From Hyphomicrobiales bacterium (GTDB taxonomy: Bacteria > Pseudomonadota > Alphaproteobacteria > Rhizobiales > Rhizobiaceae), in NCBI GenBank assembly GCA_900473045.1, contig UCKS01000023.1:62001-126000 (forward strand): a stretch of 64,000 bases of DNA, read 5' to 3'. Below, in pieces: positions 54,699 to 63,079 of the stretch (position 1 is its first letter; each line of letters begins with the position of its first letter). The notes under the pieces are model-generated. The model ran no database searches, was not told the DNA's origin, and saw nothing but the letters and a program-made list of their open reading frames with translations. Made by a program: the position numbers and the translations under genes.

Positions 54699-55495
54699 CC
54701 GGTGCGCTCAGCAAAGCCTATTTCTTCCTGATCGGCCTGTTCCTGGCCGCACCGATGATCGTCGTTGCCGGTGTTTCGGTGAATGCCAAGCAGACGCTGG
54801 CCTTTCCACCGAAGGGTTTTTCGGTTTCCTGGTACGGCGAAATCTTCCTCAATCCCGAATGGCGCAACGCCTTGTTTGCCTCGCTGACGCTCGCCGTCCT
54901 GTCGGCGGCCCTGGCCGTTGCCATTGCATTGCCGCTCGCGTGGTTCCTGTGGCGGCGGATTGCGCCATGGGCCAATATCTTCCAGCTTCTCGGGATCGCG
55001 CCATTCACGCTGCCGCCGGTCATCACCGCACTCGGGTTGCTGACCTTCTGGGCAACCACCGGCTTTTATGGCCAGCCGTGGACGGCCGTCGTCAGCCACG
55101 CGATCTTCTTCGTGACGCTGCCGCTGGTCACCCTGTCGCTCGGCTTTACCGCGATCGACCGTTCGCTGGTGGAAGCTGCGGCAACGATGGGCGCCGATGA
55201 CCGGACGATCTTCCGCACCGTCGTGCTGCCGCTGATCCTGCCCTATATCGTCTCGGGTTATGCCTTTGCCTTCGTGCTGTCGCTGAACGAATATATCGTC
55301 GCCTACATGACGGTCGGCTTCACCATGGAAACGCTGCCGATCAAGATCTTCAACGCGCTGCGCTACGGCTATACGCCGACCATGGCGTCTGTAACGATCC
55401 TGTTTGTGGCGACTGCAGCCATCATCTTCTCCCTTGTTGCGCGGTTCGGCGATCTGCCAAAACTGCTCGGCGCCATGTCATCGGACGACACATGA
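54695..55495 (+). CDS. Polyamine-type ABC transporter permease (PotC-like)
   Basis: A 266-residue inner-membrane protein with six helices. 'VEAAATMGADDRTIFRTVVLP' (in part 'VEAAATMGAD') is the EAA loop; 'SLNEYIVAYMTVGF' is a PotC-like C-terminal signature. Starts within the stop of the preceding permease and overlaps the amidase gene by ATGA, so the amidase is part of the operon. Confidence 0.9.
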   Translation: MTGALSKAYFFLIGLFLAAPMIVVAGVSVNAKQTLAFPPKGFSVSWYGEIFLNPEWRNALFASLTLAVLSAALAVAIALPLAWFLWRRIAPWANIFQLLGIAPFTLPPVITALGLLTFWATTGFYGQPWTAVVSHAIFFVTLPLVTLSLGFTAIDRSLVEAAATMGADDRTIFRTVVLPLILPYIVSGYAFAFVLSLNEYIVAYMTVGFTMETLPIKIFNALRYGYTPTMASVTILFVATAAIIFSLVARFGDLPKLLGAMSSDDT

Positions 55496-56274
55496 TCACG
55501 CTCGCCGCTTTGCAGATGAAATCGGAAAGCGGCGATACCGCCGCCAATCTCGCCCGCATCGAACAGGCGGCGCGGGACGCCAAGGACAAGGGCGCCAGCC
55601 TGCTGATCACGCCAGAGCTCGGGCTGACCGGCTATGGTGCCGGAGACATCATCCGTGAACTGGCGGAGCCTGTGGATGGGCCGCTGTTGCGGCAGTTGCA
55701 GGCGATCTCGACAGACATTGGCATCGCGATCATCGCGGGCTTCGCTGAGAAGACTGCGGGCACGGTCTTCAACAGTGCCGTCTATGTCGATGGGTCAGCT
55801 GCTCCTGTCGTCTACCGCAAATCCAATCTTTACGGCGACTACGAGCGAGGGCTGTTTTCGGCTCCCGAGCCAGGCACCGTGCTGTTTGATCACCGCGGTC
55901 TCAAATGCGGCATGCTGATCTGCTATGATGTCGAATTCCCCGAAAATGTCCGGCGCCTGGCTTTGGCCGGTGCCGATGCGGTTCTGGTGCCGACGGCACT
56001 TCCGGCCGGTTATTCCGGCACATTCATTGCCGATCACATGATCCAGACCCGCGCCTTCGAAAACCAGGTCTTCGTCGCCTATATCAACCATTGCGGCGCC
56101 GACGAGCGGTTCACTTTTGCCGGGTCATCACGCATTGCAGCGCCCGATGGCAGCCTTCTGGCCAATGCGCTTCCCCATGGCGAAACTTTGATGGTCGTTA
56201 CCATCGATCCGATCGACTTCAAGGTTTCCAGAAGCGAGAACACCTATCTGACGGACATGCACGTTCCGGCGTAA
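55492..56274 (+). CDS. Nitrilase-superfamily carbon-nitrogen hydrolase (amidase)
   Basis: A 260-residue amidase with the complete Glu-Lys-Cys triad: Glu42 in 'ITPELGLTGYG', Lys110 in 'VYRKSNLYG', Cys144 in 'LICYDVEFPE'. The sequence around the Cys fits omega-amide or carbamoyl-amine hydrolases, such as 5-aminopentanamidase or N-carbamoylputrescine amidase. It is translationally coupled to the polyamine-type importer, so the imported compound, or a derivative of it, probably carries an amide. With the ureohydrolase upstream, a guanidinobutyramide-type route is possible (inference). Confidence 0.88.
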   Translation: MITLAALQMKSESGDTAANLARIEQAARDAKDKGASLLITPELGLTGYGAGDIIRELAEPVDGPLLRQLQAISTDIGIAIIAGFAEKTAGTVFNSAVYVDGSAAPVVYRKSNLYGDYERGLFSAPEPGTVLFDHRGLKCGMLICYDVEFPENVRRLALAGADAVLVPTALPAGYSGTFIADHMIQTRAFENQVFVAYINHCGADERFTFAGSSRIAAPDGSLLANALPHGETLMVVTIDPIDFKVSRSENTYLTDMHVPA

Positions 56275-56366
56275 GCGCCATCACGATGCGGTGAACCGTT
56301 TGTTTTGCCGCTGGATGCGAAACCATCCGGCCTGCCAAACCGTATCTCTCGAAGCACAAGGAGAGA

Positions 56367-56870
56367 ATGATGAAACGGTTTCTGGCAGCGCTCGTTGTTC
56401 CGGTTGCCCTGCTTTCGGCCATCCCGGCATTCGGGCAGGACACGATGATGGAGCGGTTCTTTCGCGGCAAGACCACGGCGACGGGTTCTTTTTCCGCCAT
56501 CAACGGCGTCAATCGCCGGTTTGACGTCGTGCTGACCGGCAGGCTACGCGGCGATGTGCTGACCGTGCGGGAAGATTTCGTCTTTTCCGACGGTGAAAAA
56601 GATCGCAAGACTTGGCGGTTCGTTCGCACGGGGCCTTACACCTATTCCGGAACTCGCGAGGACGTGATCGGCACGACGGTGCTGCGTGTCGATGGCAACA
56701 CGGCGCGGTTCACCTATCTGGTCGATCTCGACGCTGGCCCAGGCAAGAATGTCGTGCGTTTCTATGATAAGATGGTCCTCGCCAGGGATGGGCGTCGTAT
56801 CACAAATACGGCGACCGTCTGGAAATACATCTTTCCGGTGGCACGCGTGGCGGTGGATTTCAAACGCTAA
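56367..56870 (+). CDS. DUF3833 family exported protein
   Basis: A 167-residue protein with a signal peptide of about 23 residues ending 'AFG'. 'MERFFRGKTTATGSF', 'LTGRLRGDVLTVREDFVFSDGE' (in part 'VREDFVFSDGE') and the closing 'FKR' fit DUF3833. Starts at ATG 56367 or 56370 behind AAGGAG. No function is known to me; some relatives are lipoproteins, but no lipobox Cys is seen here. Terminates before the operator at 56888. Confidence 0.75.
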   Translation: MMKRFLAALVVPVALLSAIPAFGQDTMMERFFRGKTTATGSFSAINGVNRRFDVVLTGRLRGDVLTVREDFVFSDGEKDRKTWRFVRTGPYTYSGTREDVIGTTVLRVDGNTARFTYLVDLDAGPGKNVVRFYDKMVLARDGRRITNTATVWKYIFPVARVAVDFKR

Positions 56871-56887
56871 ACCCCGTCAGGGTCATC

Positions 56888-56904
56888 GTTCACATATTGT
56901 GAAC
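56888..56904. promoter_or_regulatory. Perfect 17-bp palindromic operator upstream of the dioxygenase gene
   Basis: GTTCACATATTGTGAAC is a perfect 7-3-7 palindrome, 80 bases before the dioxygenase start. It fits the pattern GTNNACANNNTGTNNAC, also met by the site at 60495-60511. Size and symmetry suit a MarR- or TetR-family repressor. No such regulator gene is in the window. Confidence 0.6.
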
Positions 56905-56984
56905 AATCTGTCCGTGCCGGGCATCTTTATAAAACACGTCGCGCAGCCGATATTCGCTTCAGACAGTCACGAATGGAGGCAGCC

Positions 56985-57938
56985 ATGAGCTTGCAACTGA
57001 CAGGAATTCACCACCTCACGGCGATCACCGCCAATGCCAAGGAAAACCTGCGCTTTTACACGCAGGTCCTCGGCATGCGGCTGGTCAAGAAGACCGTGAA
57101 CCAGGACGATACCACCGCCTATCACCTGTTCTATGCCGATGGCGAGGCAACGCCGGGCACCGACCTGACGTTTTTCGATTGGCCGGTGAACCGCGAGACG
57201 CGTGGTACCCACAGTGTTTCGCGCACCGGCCTTCGCGTCGGCAGCCCGGAAAGCATCGAATGGTGGAAGGCCCGGTTTGGCGAATTGAGCATCGCGTCCG
57301 GCGACGTCATCGAGATCGACGGCCGCCTGTCGCTTGACTTCGAGGACGGCGAAGGCCAGCGGTTCCGGCTGATCGACGATGGCGGGCTTGCGCCCTCACA
57401 TCCGTGGGATCGCAGCCCCGTTCCTGCCGAACACCAGATCAAGGGGCTCGGGGCCATCACCATGAGCGTTCCGGATATCACCAACACGCAACTGGTGCTG
57501 GAGCAGGTGATGAACATGACCAAGCAGCGCCAGTACCCTTCGCCGGATAGCAATGGCGAGGTGCATGTGTTCTCGATGGGTGAAGGTGGTCCGGCCGCCG
57601 AACTGCATGTCGTCGTTCAGCCCGGCCTGCCAGCAGCCCGGCAGGGTGCCGGCGCAGTCCATCACGTCGCCTTCCGGGCGCCGGACGAGGCTGCGCTGCA
57701 CGCATGGACCGAACGGCTGGAGGGTTTTCGTCTGCCATCGAGCGGCGAGGTCGAGCGGTTTTATTTCCGCTCGCTCTATTTCCGCGAGCCGAACGGCATC
57801 CTGTTCGAGATCGCCACCGACGGGCCTGGCTTTGCCGTTGATGAGCCCATGGAAACGCTCGGCGAGGGCCTGTCGCTGCCGCCGTTCCTGGAGCATAAGC
57901 GCGTCCAGATCGAGGCCCGGCTGAAGCCGCTGGTCTAA
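56985..57938 (+). CDS. Ring-cleaving dioxygenase, VOC superfamily (MhqO/LinE-like)
   Basis: A 317-residue two-domain vicinal-oxygen-chelate protein. ATG 56985 follows GGAGG. Metal ligands: His in 'GIHHLTAIT' near residue 9, His in '[11 protein letters not shown]', Glu in '[12 protein letters not shown]', the usual 2-His-1-carboxylate set. The wording matches hydroquinone-type extradiol dioxygenases, including B. subtilis MhqO and MhqA, which protect against quinones. An adjacent FMN reductase and a related dioxygenase-hydrolase fusion support a quinone or thiol-stress role. Confidence 0.88.
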   Translation: MSLQLTGIHHLTAITANAKENLRFYTQVLGMRLVKKTVNQDDTTAYHLFYADGEATPGTDLTFFDWPVNRETRGTHSVSRTGLRVGSPESIEWWKARFGELSIASGDVIEIDGRLSLDFEDGEGQRFRLIDDGGLAPSHPWDRSPVPAEHQIKGLGAITMSVPDITNTQLVLEQVMNMTKQRQYPSPDSNGEVHVFSMGEGGPAAELHVVVQPGLPAARQGAGAVHHVAFRAPDEAALHAWTERLEGFRLPSSGEVERFYFRSLYFREPNGILFEIATDGPGFAVDEPMETLGEGLSLPPFLEHKRVQIEARLKPLV

Positions 57939-57945
57939 CCTCACG

Positions 57946-57978
57946 AAAAAAGCCGGGAGCAACACTCCCGGCTTTTTT
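57946..57978. terminator. Bidirectional rho-independent terminator
   Basis: A-run, GCCGGGAG, loop CAACA, CTCCCGGC, T-run. Perfect 8-bp stem with T-tracts on either strand, right after the dioxygenase gene. Confidence 0.9.
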
Positions 57979-58038
57979 GTCTGTACTTTTGTGCATTTCG
58001 CAGCATGCTTCCGGCAACGCATAGAAGGATTCTCCCGC

Positions 58039-58596
58039 ATGACAAACCTGATCGGCATTTCCGGAAGCCTGCGAAAGGCGTCGTTCAATACTGCTCTTTT
58101 GAAAACAGCGATGACGGTTGCGCCCGATGGCGTGACGTTCACATCCGGAACCATCGAAGGCATTCCGCTCTACAATGCCGATGTCGAGCGCGAAGGCGTG
58201 CCGGAGGCCGTGCAACGGCTGAAGGACCAGATCGCCGCTGCGGATGGCGTCATCCTGTTCACGCCGGAATACAACAATTCGATGCCGGGCGTTTTCAAGA
58301 ACGCCATCGACTGGGTGAGCTCATCGATGACCGGTGCGCCGAATGTGTTTGCCGGCCGGGCCTTTGCCATTGCCGGGACGTCGCCCGGGCCATTCGGGAC
58401 GCTGCTCAGCCAGAATGCCTGGCTGTCCGTCCTGCGCACGCTGGGTGCCGATCTCTGGTCCGGCAAGCGGCTGATGCTGCCGAAGGCAGGGGCGCTGTTC
58501 GACAAGGAAGGTCAACTGACCGATGAAGAGGCCAGGGCGCGGCTGAAGGCTTTTGTCGAGAGTTTTGCCGGCTATGTTGCCGGAAAAGTGGCTTAA
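58039..58596 (+). CDS. NAD(P)H-dependent FMN reductase (quinone/chromate reductase type)
   Basis: A 185-residue flavodoxin-like reductase. ATG 58039 chosen over 57991. 'LIGISGSLRKASFNTALL' binds the FMN phosphate ('GSLRKASFN'), 'TPEYNNSMPGVFKNAIDWVS' (in part 'PEYNNSMPG') contacts the isoalloxazine, and 'AIAGTSPGPFGT' completes the site. It reduces quinones, azo dyes or chromate by two electrons. It fits with the neighbouring dioxygenases, though the terminator upstream makes it a separate transcript. Confidence 0.9.
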   Translation: MTNLIGISGSLRKASFNTALLKTAMTVAPDGVTFTSGTIEGIPLYNADVEREGVPEAVQRLKDQIAAADGVILFTPEYNNSMPGVFKNAIDWVSSSMTGAPNVFAGRAFAIAGTSPGPFGTLLSQNAWLSVLRTLGADLWSGKRLMLPKAGALFDKEGQLTDEEARARLKAFVESFAGYVAGKVA

Positions 58597-58689
58597 GCTT
58601 TACGGGGAGGTCAGTCCCCGCTTCGAGGGCTGACCAACCGTAACATTTGCAGATTTGGGTTCTCCGCTGATCATCGTGCCACCTAATTT

Positions 58690-58811
58690 CCTCCGTCATG
58701 CTCGCCCTTGTGGCGGGCATCCAGCCAGCTCAAGTCCTTGAGCTGAAAGGGTCTTTTGACCCACGGACGTCGGGTCTCTGGATCCCCGCCACGAGGGCGA
58801 GGATGACGGAG
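58690..58811. repeat. Intergenic inverted repeat, family D
   Basis: Arms of about 34 bases: left 58690-58724 beginning CCTCCGTCATGCTCGCCC, right 58778-58811 ending GAGGATGACGGAG. Between them are smaller inverted repeats, AGCTCAAG/CTTGAGCT and GGGTCTTTTGACCC. The transcript would fold into a branched structure. Such units are common between genes in Rhizobiales. It lies between the convergent FMN reductase and fusion genes. Confidence 0.75.
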
Positions 58812-58872
58812 AGTGGGGTGTCGCTCTCGCCAGATAATCGTTTCAGGTTCGTCCGCAGTCTGTGTGTGGGCA

Positions 58873-60429
58873 TCAGTCCCCGCTTGTTTTCAGCCATTCC
58901 CGGACGGCATCTGCGTCCATGCGACCGATTTCGTGGCCGGCGTTCAGCGTGACGGTCGTAAGTGCCGCTCCTGACTTGCGCAACACGCCTTCCAGCGGGG
59001 CGGCATAGCGGGAATAGCCGTCGGTCTTTCCCGTTACCAAAAGGATTTCGGTGCCGGAAAGATCCGCTTCCGGTATTGTGTCCAACGGGTTCATCATCCG
59101 CAGCAACGCTGCCTTGCGGATCAGTCCGGGATGCAGCAGCATGGTAGCGATCAGCATGTTGGCGCCGTTGGAATAGCCAACGAAAACCATCTTGTCGCGG
59201 TCAAGGCCATAGGCTGAAACAGCCCCCTCGATCATTGCGACAAAGGCTTCTGATTCAGAGGCGATGTCCTTCTGGTCGAAGGTGAAGGGGGTAAGCCTGC
59301 GGAAGAACCGCGGGTGACCTTCCTCTGTGCTGCGGCCTCTGAGGCTGAGCAGCAGTGCGTTCGGGGCGATCTGGCGGCCGAGCGGCAAGAGGCTGGTTTC
59401 GTTGGCGCCGCTGCCGTGCAAAAGCACCAATGTGGAGCCGTCGGGCTTATCCGCCTGGTGCAGGCGGTGAACGAACGGCAGGTCGCGCTCGGTGAAGCGT
59501 TCCTCGCCGGGCAGCCCGAATTGCGGCAGCATGACGAGATTGTCTTGCAAATTGCCGCCGAAATGTTCAGGCACGAACAGTTTTGTTCCGAGCGTCTCCG
59601 GGCTTTCATCGACCGTCATGCCGGGCGCGTCGGTGGCGAATTCGAACAATGTTCCGCCCGGCTCCCGGACGTAGAGTGAATAGAAATATTTGCGATCATG
59701 GGCGTTGATTTCGCCGGCATCTTCCGCCTCAAGCCGCGTGCGCAGATCCTTGACCGCCGCCACGCTTTCGGCGCGAAAGGCGATATGATCGATCGTGCCG
59801 GTGCCGGGTGCCGCCGTCCAGAAACCACCGGCATCGCGGACGTCGATGATATCGCCGGACTCGGAGACAAGCCGCCGGATCGCATCCGTCTTGTCTGCCT
59901 CGGCATAGCCGAAATGCCGGGTGACGAAAGCGGCGGTCCCATCGGGTGTCGCGGTCAAGATCGTTGCACCGCGCAACCGGCGGATCGCGTCACCTGACGG
60001 AATGTCGGCAGTGGCATGCAGGGCAGGGCCGGTGACAGTATCGCTGCCGACAAGCTTGACGATGACGCCGTCGGGATCCTTCAGCCGGATGACGGGCTCG
60101 CCGAATTCATGCGTCGGGCCGGTGGCCGCCACATTGTATCGCAGGGCCCGGGTGAGCCAGAAGCCGAGGCTTTCCGGTGCAATGGCAAAGGCGATCTCGC
60201 TCGGTTGGCCATAACCGGCGCGGCCGGGCGCGCCGTCCTCCCAGACGAGAAATGTGACAAGCGATCCCGGCGATCCGGCCTCGTCGCCGTAGAGCAGATG
60301 AAGTTGGGCCGCATCCTCGAAACCGGCCGTGCGCTTGACGAGGCGAAGGCCTAGGAACCCGGCGTAAAAATCGACATTCGGCTGCACTTTGCGCGTGATC
60401 AGGGTGATGTGGTGGATGCCGCTCGTCAT
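58873..60429 (-). CDS. VOC dioxygenase - alpha/beta hydrolase fusion (MhqO-MhqD-like)
   Basis: A 518-residue two-part enzyme; start at ATG 60429, though the frame is open to 60534 with an unlikely leader. Residues 1-305 are a VOC dioxygenase like the neighbour at 56985: His6/His7, His215 in 'TIDHIAFR' and Glu263 in 'LFEFATD'. Residues 320-518 are a carboxylesterase-type hydrolase: oxyanion 'LLHGSGANE' near 338, nucleophile Ser420 in 'GYSNGAN', Asp470 in 'GKTDGYS' and His499 in 'NAGHEIG'. In Bacillus the corresponding MhqO and MhqD are separate genes of one regulon, so this is a natural fusion that supports successive steps, ring cleavage then hydrolysis. Confidence 0.88.
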   Translation of the reverse strand: MTSGIHHITLITRKVQPNVDFYAGFLGLRLVKRTAGFEDAAQLHLLYGDEAGSPGSLVTFLVWEDGAPGRAGYGQPSEIAFAIAPESLGFWLTRALRYNVAATGPTHEFGEPVIRLKDPDGVIVKLVGSDTVTGPALHATADIPSGDAIRRLRGATILTATPDGTAAFVTRHFGYAEADKTDAIRRLVSESGDIIDVRDAGGFWTAAPGTGTIDHIAFRAESVAAVKDLRTRLEAEDAGEINAHDRKYFYSLYVREPGGTLFEFATDAPGMTVDESPETLGTKLFVPEHFGGNLQDNLVMLPQFGLPGEERFTERDLPFVHRLHQADKPDGSTLVLLHGSGANETSLLPLGRQIAPNALLLSLRGRSTEEGHPRFFRRLTPFTFDQKDIASESEAFVAMIEGAVSAYGLDRDKMVFVGYSNGANMLIATMLLHPGLIRKAALLRMMNPLDTIPEADLSGTEILLVTGKTDGYSRYAAPLEGVLRKSGAALTTVTLNAGHEIGRMDADAVREWLKTSGD

Positions 60430-60494
60430 GTCTTCAAATCCGTTGCCTTGACTGCACAAAAGCAGCAAAAAGAGCGCTGCGCCAGCGCTTCTGC

Positions 60495-60511
60495 GTGAAC
60501 ACATTGTCCAC
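60495..60511. promoter_or_regulatory. Operator-like site upstream of the fusion gene
   Basis: GTGAACACATTGTCCAC is a near-perfect 7-3-7 palindrome fitting GTNNACANNNTGTNNAC, like 56888-56904. It is 66 bases upstream of the start at 60429. A shared repressor would co-regulate the two dioxygenase genes. Confidence 0.5.
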
Positions 60512-60546
60512 CGTGTAAACGCCCAAAAGGACACCCGCCGCCGTGC

Positions 60547-61413
60547 CTAGCTGATTCCCGGTCGATCTTTTGCCAGAAACGCCTTGAAGGCATCGGCGTA
60601 GTCCGGATGCCAGCGCGACAATGGCGGGCGGTTTTCGATGATATCGCCTGCAGCCCAGAGAATGCGCTTTTCGTCAGTGGCACGCGCGACGTCATTGTCC
60701 GGGCAGAGAATGTAGAAATCGCTGCTTTCAAGGCTCTGCATCATGAAATCGACGGTTTCCTGCGCGGTCCAGGCCGCCTCCGGCTTTTCAGTGCGTCCGT
60801 TTGCGGTCAGGCCGGTATGGACGAAGCCGGGGATCAGCAGATGGGCGGTGATATTGCAGTCGGGCGTGGTGCGCAGATCGTGCTGCAGGGCTTCGGTGAA
60901 GGCTTTGACGCCGGCTTTGGCGACATTGTAGGCGGGGTCGCCGGGCGGGGTGGTGATGCCCTGCTTGGAGCCGGTATTGATGATCAGGCCCGGCTGGCCG
61001 TGGGCGATCATGGCAGGCGCAAAAATGCGCGAACCGTTGATGACGCCCCAGAGGTTGACTGCAAACACCTTTTCCCACGCATCCTGCGCGCCAAAAATCG
61101 CGCTGCCGGGCTGGATGCCGGCATTGTTCATCAGCACATGCACCCGGCTGAAGCGCGCAATTGCTCCAGCTTGCAGAGCCTCGAGAGAATCGGTGCTCGA
61201 GACGTCCGTCGCGATCGCAATGACGCTGTCGGGGCCATGCGGGGAGACGGCCGCCGTTTCCCGGGCGGCCTTGTCCAGCCGTTCGCCCGGCAGATCGGCG
61301 AGGACGACGTTCATGCCCAGTCCGGCAAAGCGTCTGGCGGCGGCAAGTCCGATCCCGGATGCTGCACCGGTCACGACGGCGACGTGGTTGCTGGCAAAGG
61401 CTGGATGATTCAT
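60547..61413 (-). CDS. Short-chain dehydrogenase/reductase
   Basis: A 288-residue classical SDR (291 if ATG 61422 is used). Cofactor motif 'TGAASGIGLAAARRF', 'NNAGIQPGS', catalytic Ser in 'NTGSKQGITT', Tyr-Lys as 'YNVAKAGVK', and a 'PGFVHTGL' loop. Asp in 'VLADLPGE' favours NAD. Upstream of, and in the same direction as, the fusion gene; the 117-base gap holds the operator-like site, so they are probably separate transcripts. Substrate unknown. Confidence 0.9.
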   Translation of the reverse strand: MNHPAFASNHVAVVTGAASGIGLAAARRFAGLGMNVVLADLPGERLDKAARETAAVSPHGPDSVIAIATDVSSTDSLEALQAGAIARFSRVHVLMNNAGIQPGSAIFGAQDAWEKVFAVNLWGVINGSRIFAPAMIAHGQPGLIINTGSKQGITTPPGDPAYNVAKAGVKAFTEALQHDLRTTPDCNITAHLLIPGFVHTGLTANGRTEKPEAAWTAQETVDFMMQSLESSDFYILCPDNDVARATDEKRILWAAGDIIENRPPLSRWHPDYADAFKAFLAKDRPGIS

Positions 61414-61583
61414 GGCTTCCATCTCATTTTCGGGGGCATTGTCTTGGATGGAAAACTAGGCAAGCCCGGTGGATAAGTCCACCATGCCGCAGATAGTCCC
61501 TTGCCGGAAGGACAACCGGCTCTAATTTTCAAGACTATTGAAAGTCCTGCTTTCCAATCCAGACATTGCCGCAAGGGAACCCA

Positions 61584-62339
61584 ATGGCCGCGCCTAAAAC
61601 CCGGAACAACAGACAGACGCCATGCGAACAATGTCCTCTGCGAGCCCTCCCGCATTTCCGCGAATTCAAGCCGGACGAACTGGAGTTCGTTTCCAACTTC
61701 AAGACCGGTGAACTGGCTGTCGATGCGGGGACCACGATCCTGGTGGAGGGATCGCACAGCGCCCACCTGTTCACGGTGCTGTCCGGCTGGGGCTTTCGCT
61801 ACAAGATGCTCGATGACGGTCGCCGGCAGATCCTCAACTACATGATGCCGGGGGATCTGATCGGTCTGCAGGGCAGTCTGATGGGCGAAATGCAGCATTC
61901 GGTCGAAGCGCTATCGCCCATCACCCTATGCGTTTTCGAACGCGACAAACTCGGCACGCTCTACCGGAATTATCCCGACCTTGGCTATGATCTCACCTGG
62001 ATTGCCGCGCAGGAGGAACGCATTCTCGATGAAAACCTCTTGAGTATCGGACGCCGGTCGGCGCTCGAGCGGGCGGCCTATCTCTTGGCCTTCCTCTATC
62101 AGCGCGCCAAGGCAAGCAATCTCTTCAAGGGCGAACGTGTCTCCATTCCGATCACGCAGCAGCACGTGGCCGATACGCTCGGGCTTTCCATCGTTCACAC
62201 CAACAAGACCTTGAAAAAGCTCGGTGAGCGCAAGCTCATCCGCTGGGCCGATCGCGGCTGCGATATCCTGGATGACGAAGGGCTGATGAAGATCTCTGGC
62301 TGGGAAGGATATCCCGAACAGCGCCGTCCGTTCATCTGA
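61584..62339 (+). CDS. Crp/Fnr-family transcriptional regulator
   Basis: A 251-residue regulator with an N-terminal cyclic-nucleotide-binding-like barrel (about 40-150), a long dimerisation helix and a C-terminal winged helix ('ITQQHVADTLGLSIVHTNKTL' region, in part 'VADTLGLSIVHTN'). ATG 61584 follows AAGGGAA. An N-terminal Cys14-x2-Cys17 and a Cys in 'ITLCVFE' match three of the four Fnr cluster ligands, but a third N-terminal Cys is missing; an oxygen-sensing Fe-S cluster is therefore doubtful. Divergent from the SDR gene. Target unknown. Confidence 0.9.
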   Translation: MAAPKTRNNRQTPCEQCPLRALPHFREFKPDELEFVSNFKTGELAVDAGTTILVEGSHSAHLFTVLSGWGFRYKMLDDGRRQILNYMMPGDLIGLQGSLMGEMQHSVEALSPITLCVFERDKLGTLYRNYPDLGYDLTWIAAQEERILDENLLSIGRRSALERAAYLLAFLYQRAKASNLFKGERVSIPITQQHVADTLGLSIVHTNKTLKKLGERKLIRWADRGCDILDDEGLMKISGWEGYPEQRRPFI

Positions 62340-62480
62340 GGCGCTGCCGGTGCGCCATTGCGGTTTAATCGCGCCGGGACGTGTCTTATTTAAATGCCAG
62401 CTCCCGTTTCATGCAATACTTGTCTGTTCCAAGACCGCGCTCCAATAGTGCGGGATGATTTGCAGACAGGACCCTAATCG

Positions 62481-62864
62481 GTGGCGCTCACGGAAATTCC
62501 AGTGTCGATCAAGCGCGTGCTGGTGTTGGAAGACAATTTCATCATCGCCATGGAAGCCGAGGATATTTTGAAGTCGATCGGCATCGGCCATGTCGAGATT
62601 GCCGTCAATGTCGCCGAGGCGCAGGCTTTGATCGAGGAGCACGCCTTCGATTTTGCCCTTCTCGATGTCAATCTGGGTGCGCATACGAGTTTTGACTTCG
62701 CCGGTCTGCTGATCGAGCGCGGTATAGCCTTCGGTTTTGTCAGCGGTTATGGCGATGATTTCGACTTTCCCGCCGCGATGCGCGATATGCCTCGCATCAG
62801 CAAGCCTTTCAACGAAGGCACGGTGTCTGGCCTTCTTGGTACGGTCTTGGCCAACCGGCCTTAG
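62481..62864 (+). CDS. Single-domain response regulator
   Basis: A 127-residue receiver starting at GTG. 'RVLVLEDNF' gives the acidic pair, Asp62 in 'ALLDVNLG' is the phosphoacceptor and 'RISKPFNEG' holds the conserved Lys. No output domain. Like the regulator at 38378 it has the short form typical of HWE-kinase partners. No kinase gene is adjacent. Confidence 0.88.
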   Translation: MALTEIPVSIKRVLVLEDNFIIAMEAEDILKSIGIGHVEIAVNVAEAQALIEEHAFDFALLDVNLGAHTSFDFAGLLIERGIAFGFVSGYGDDFDFPAAMRDMPRISKPFNEGTVSGLLGTVLANRP

Positions 62865-63079
62865 TTCTCATTCTGCTCCATCGCCTCCGGCATTCCGGTT
62901 CCGCGCAACCCGGCGCTGCTCAACCAGCGGTTTTTGCTATGCTTATGGAAAAAATCCGCATAGCTTCCTGTTACCGTCAACGCGGTGAAGGGCACCGGTG
63001 CTCATCTTGTAACGAATGATTTCCGTCGATCCCATCGTCTTGTCATTGGCGTGGGACGCGTATATTGAGGGGCCATAAT

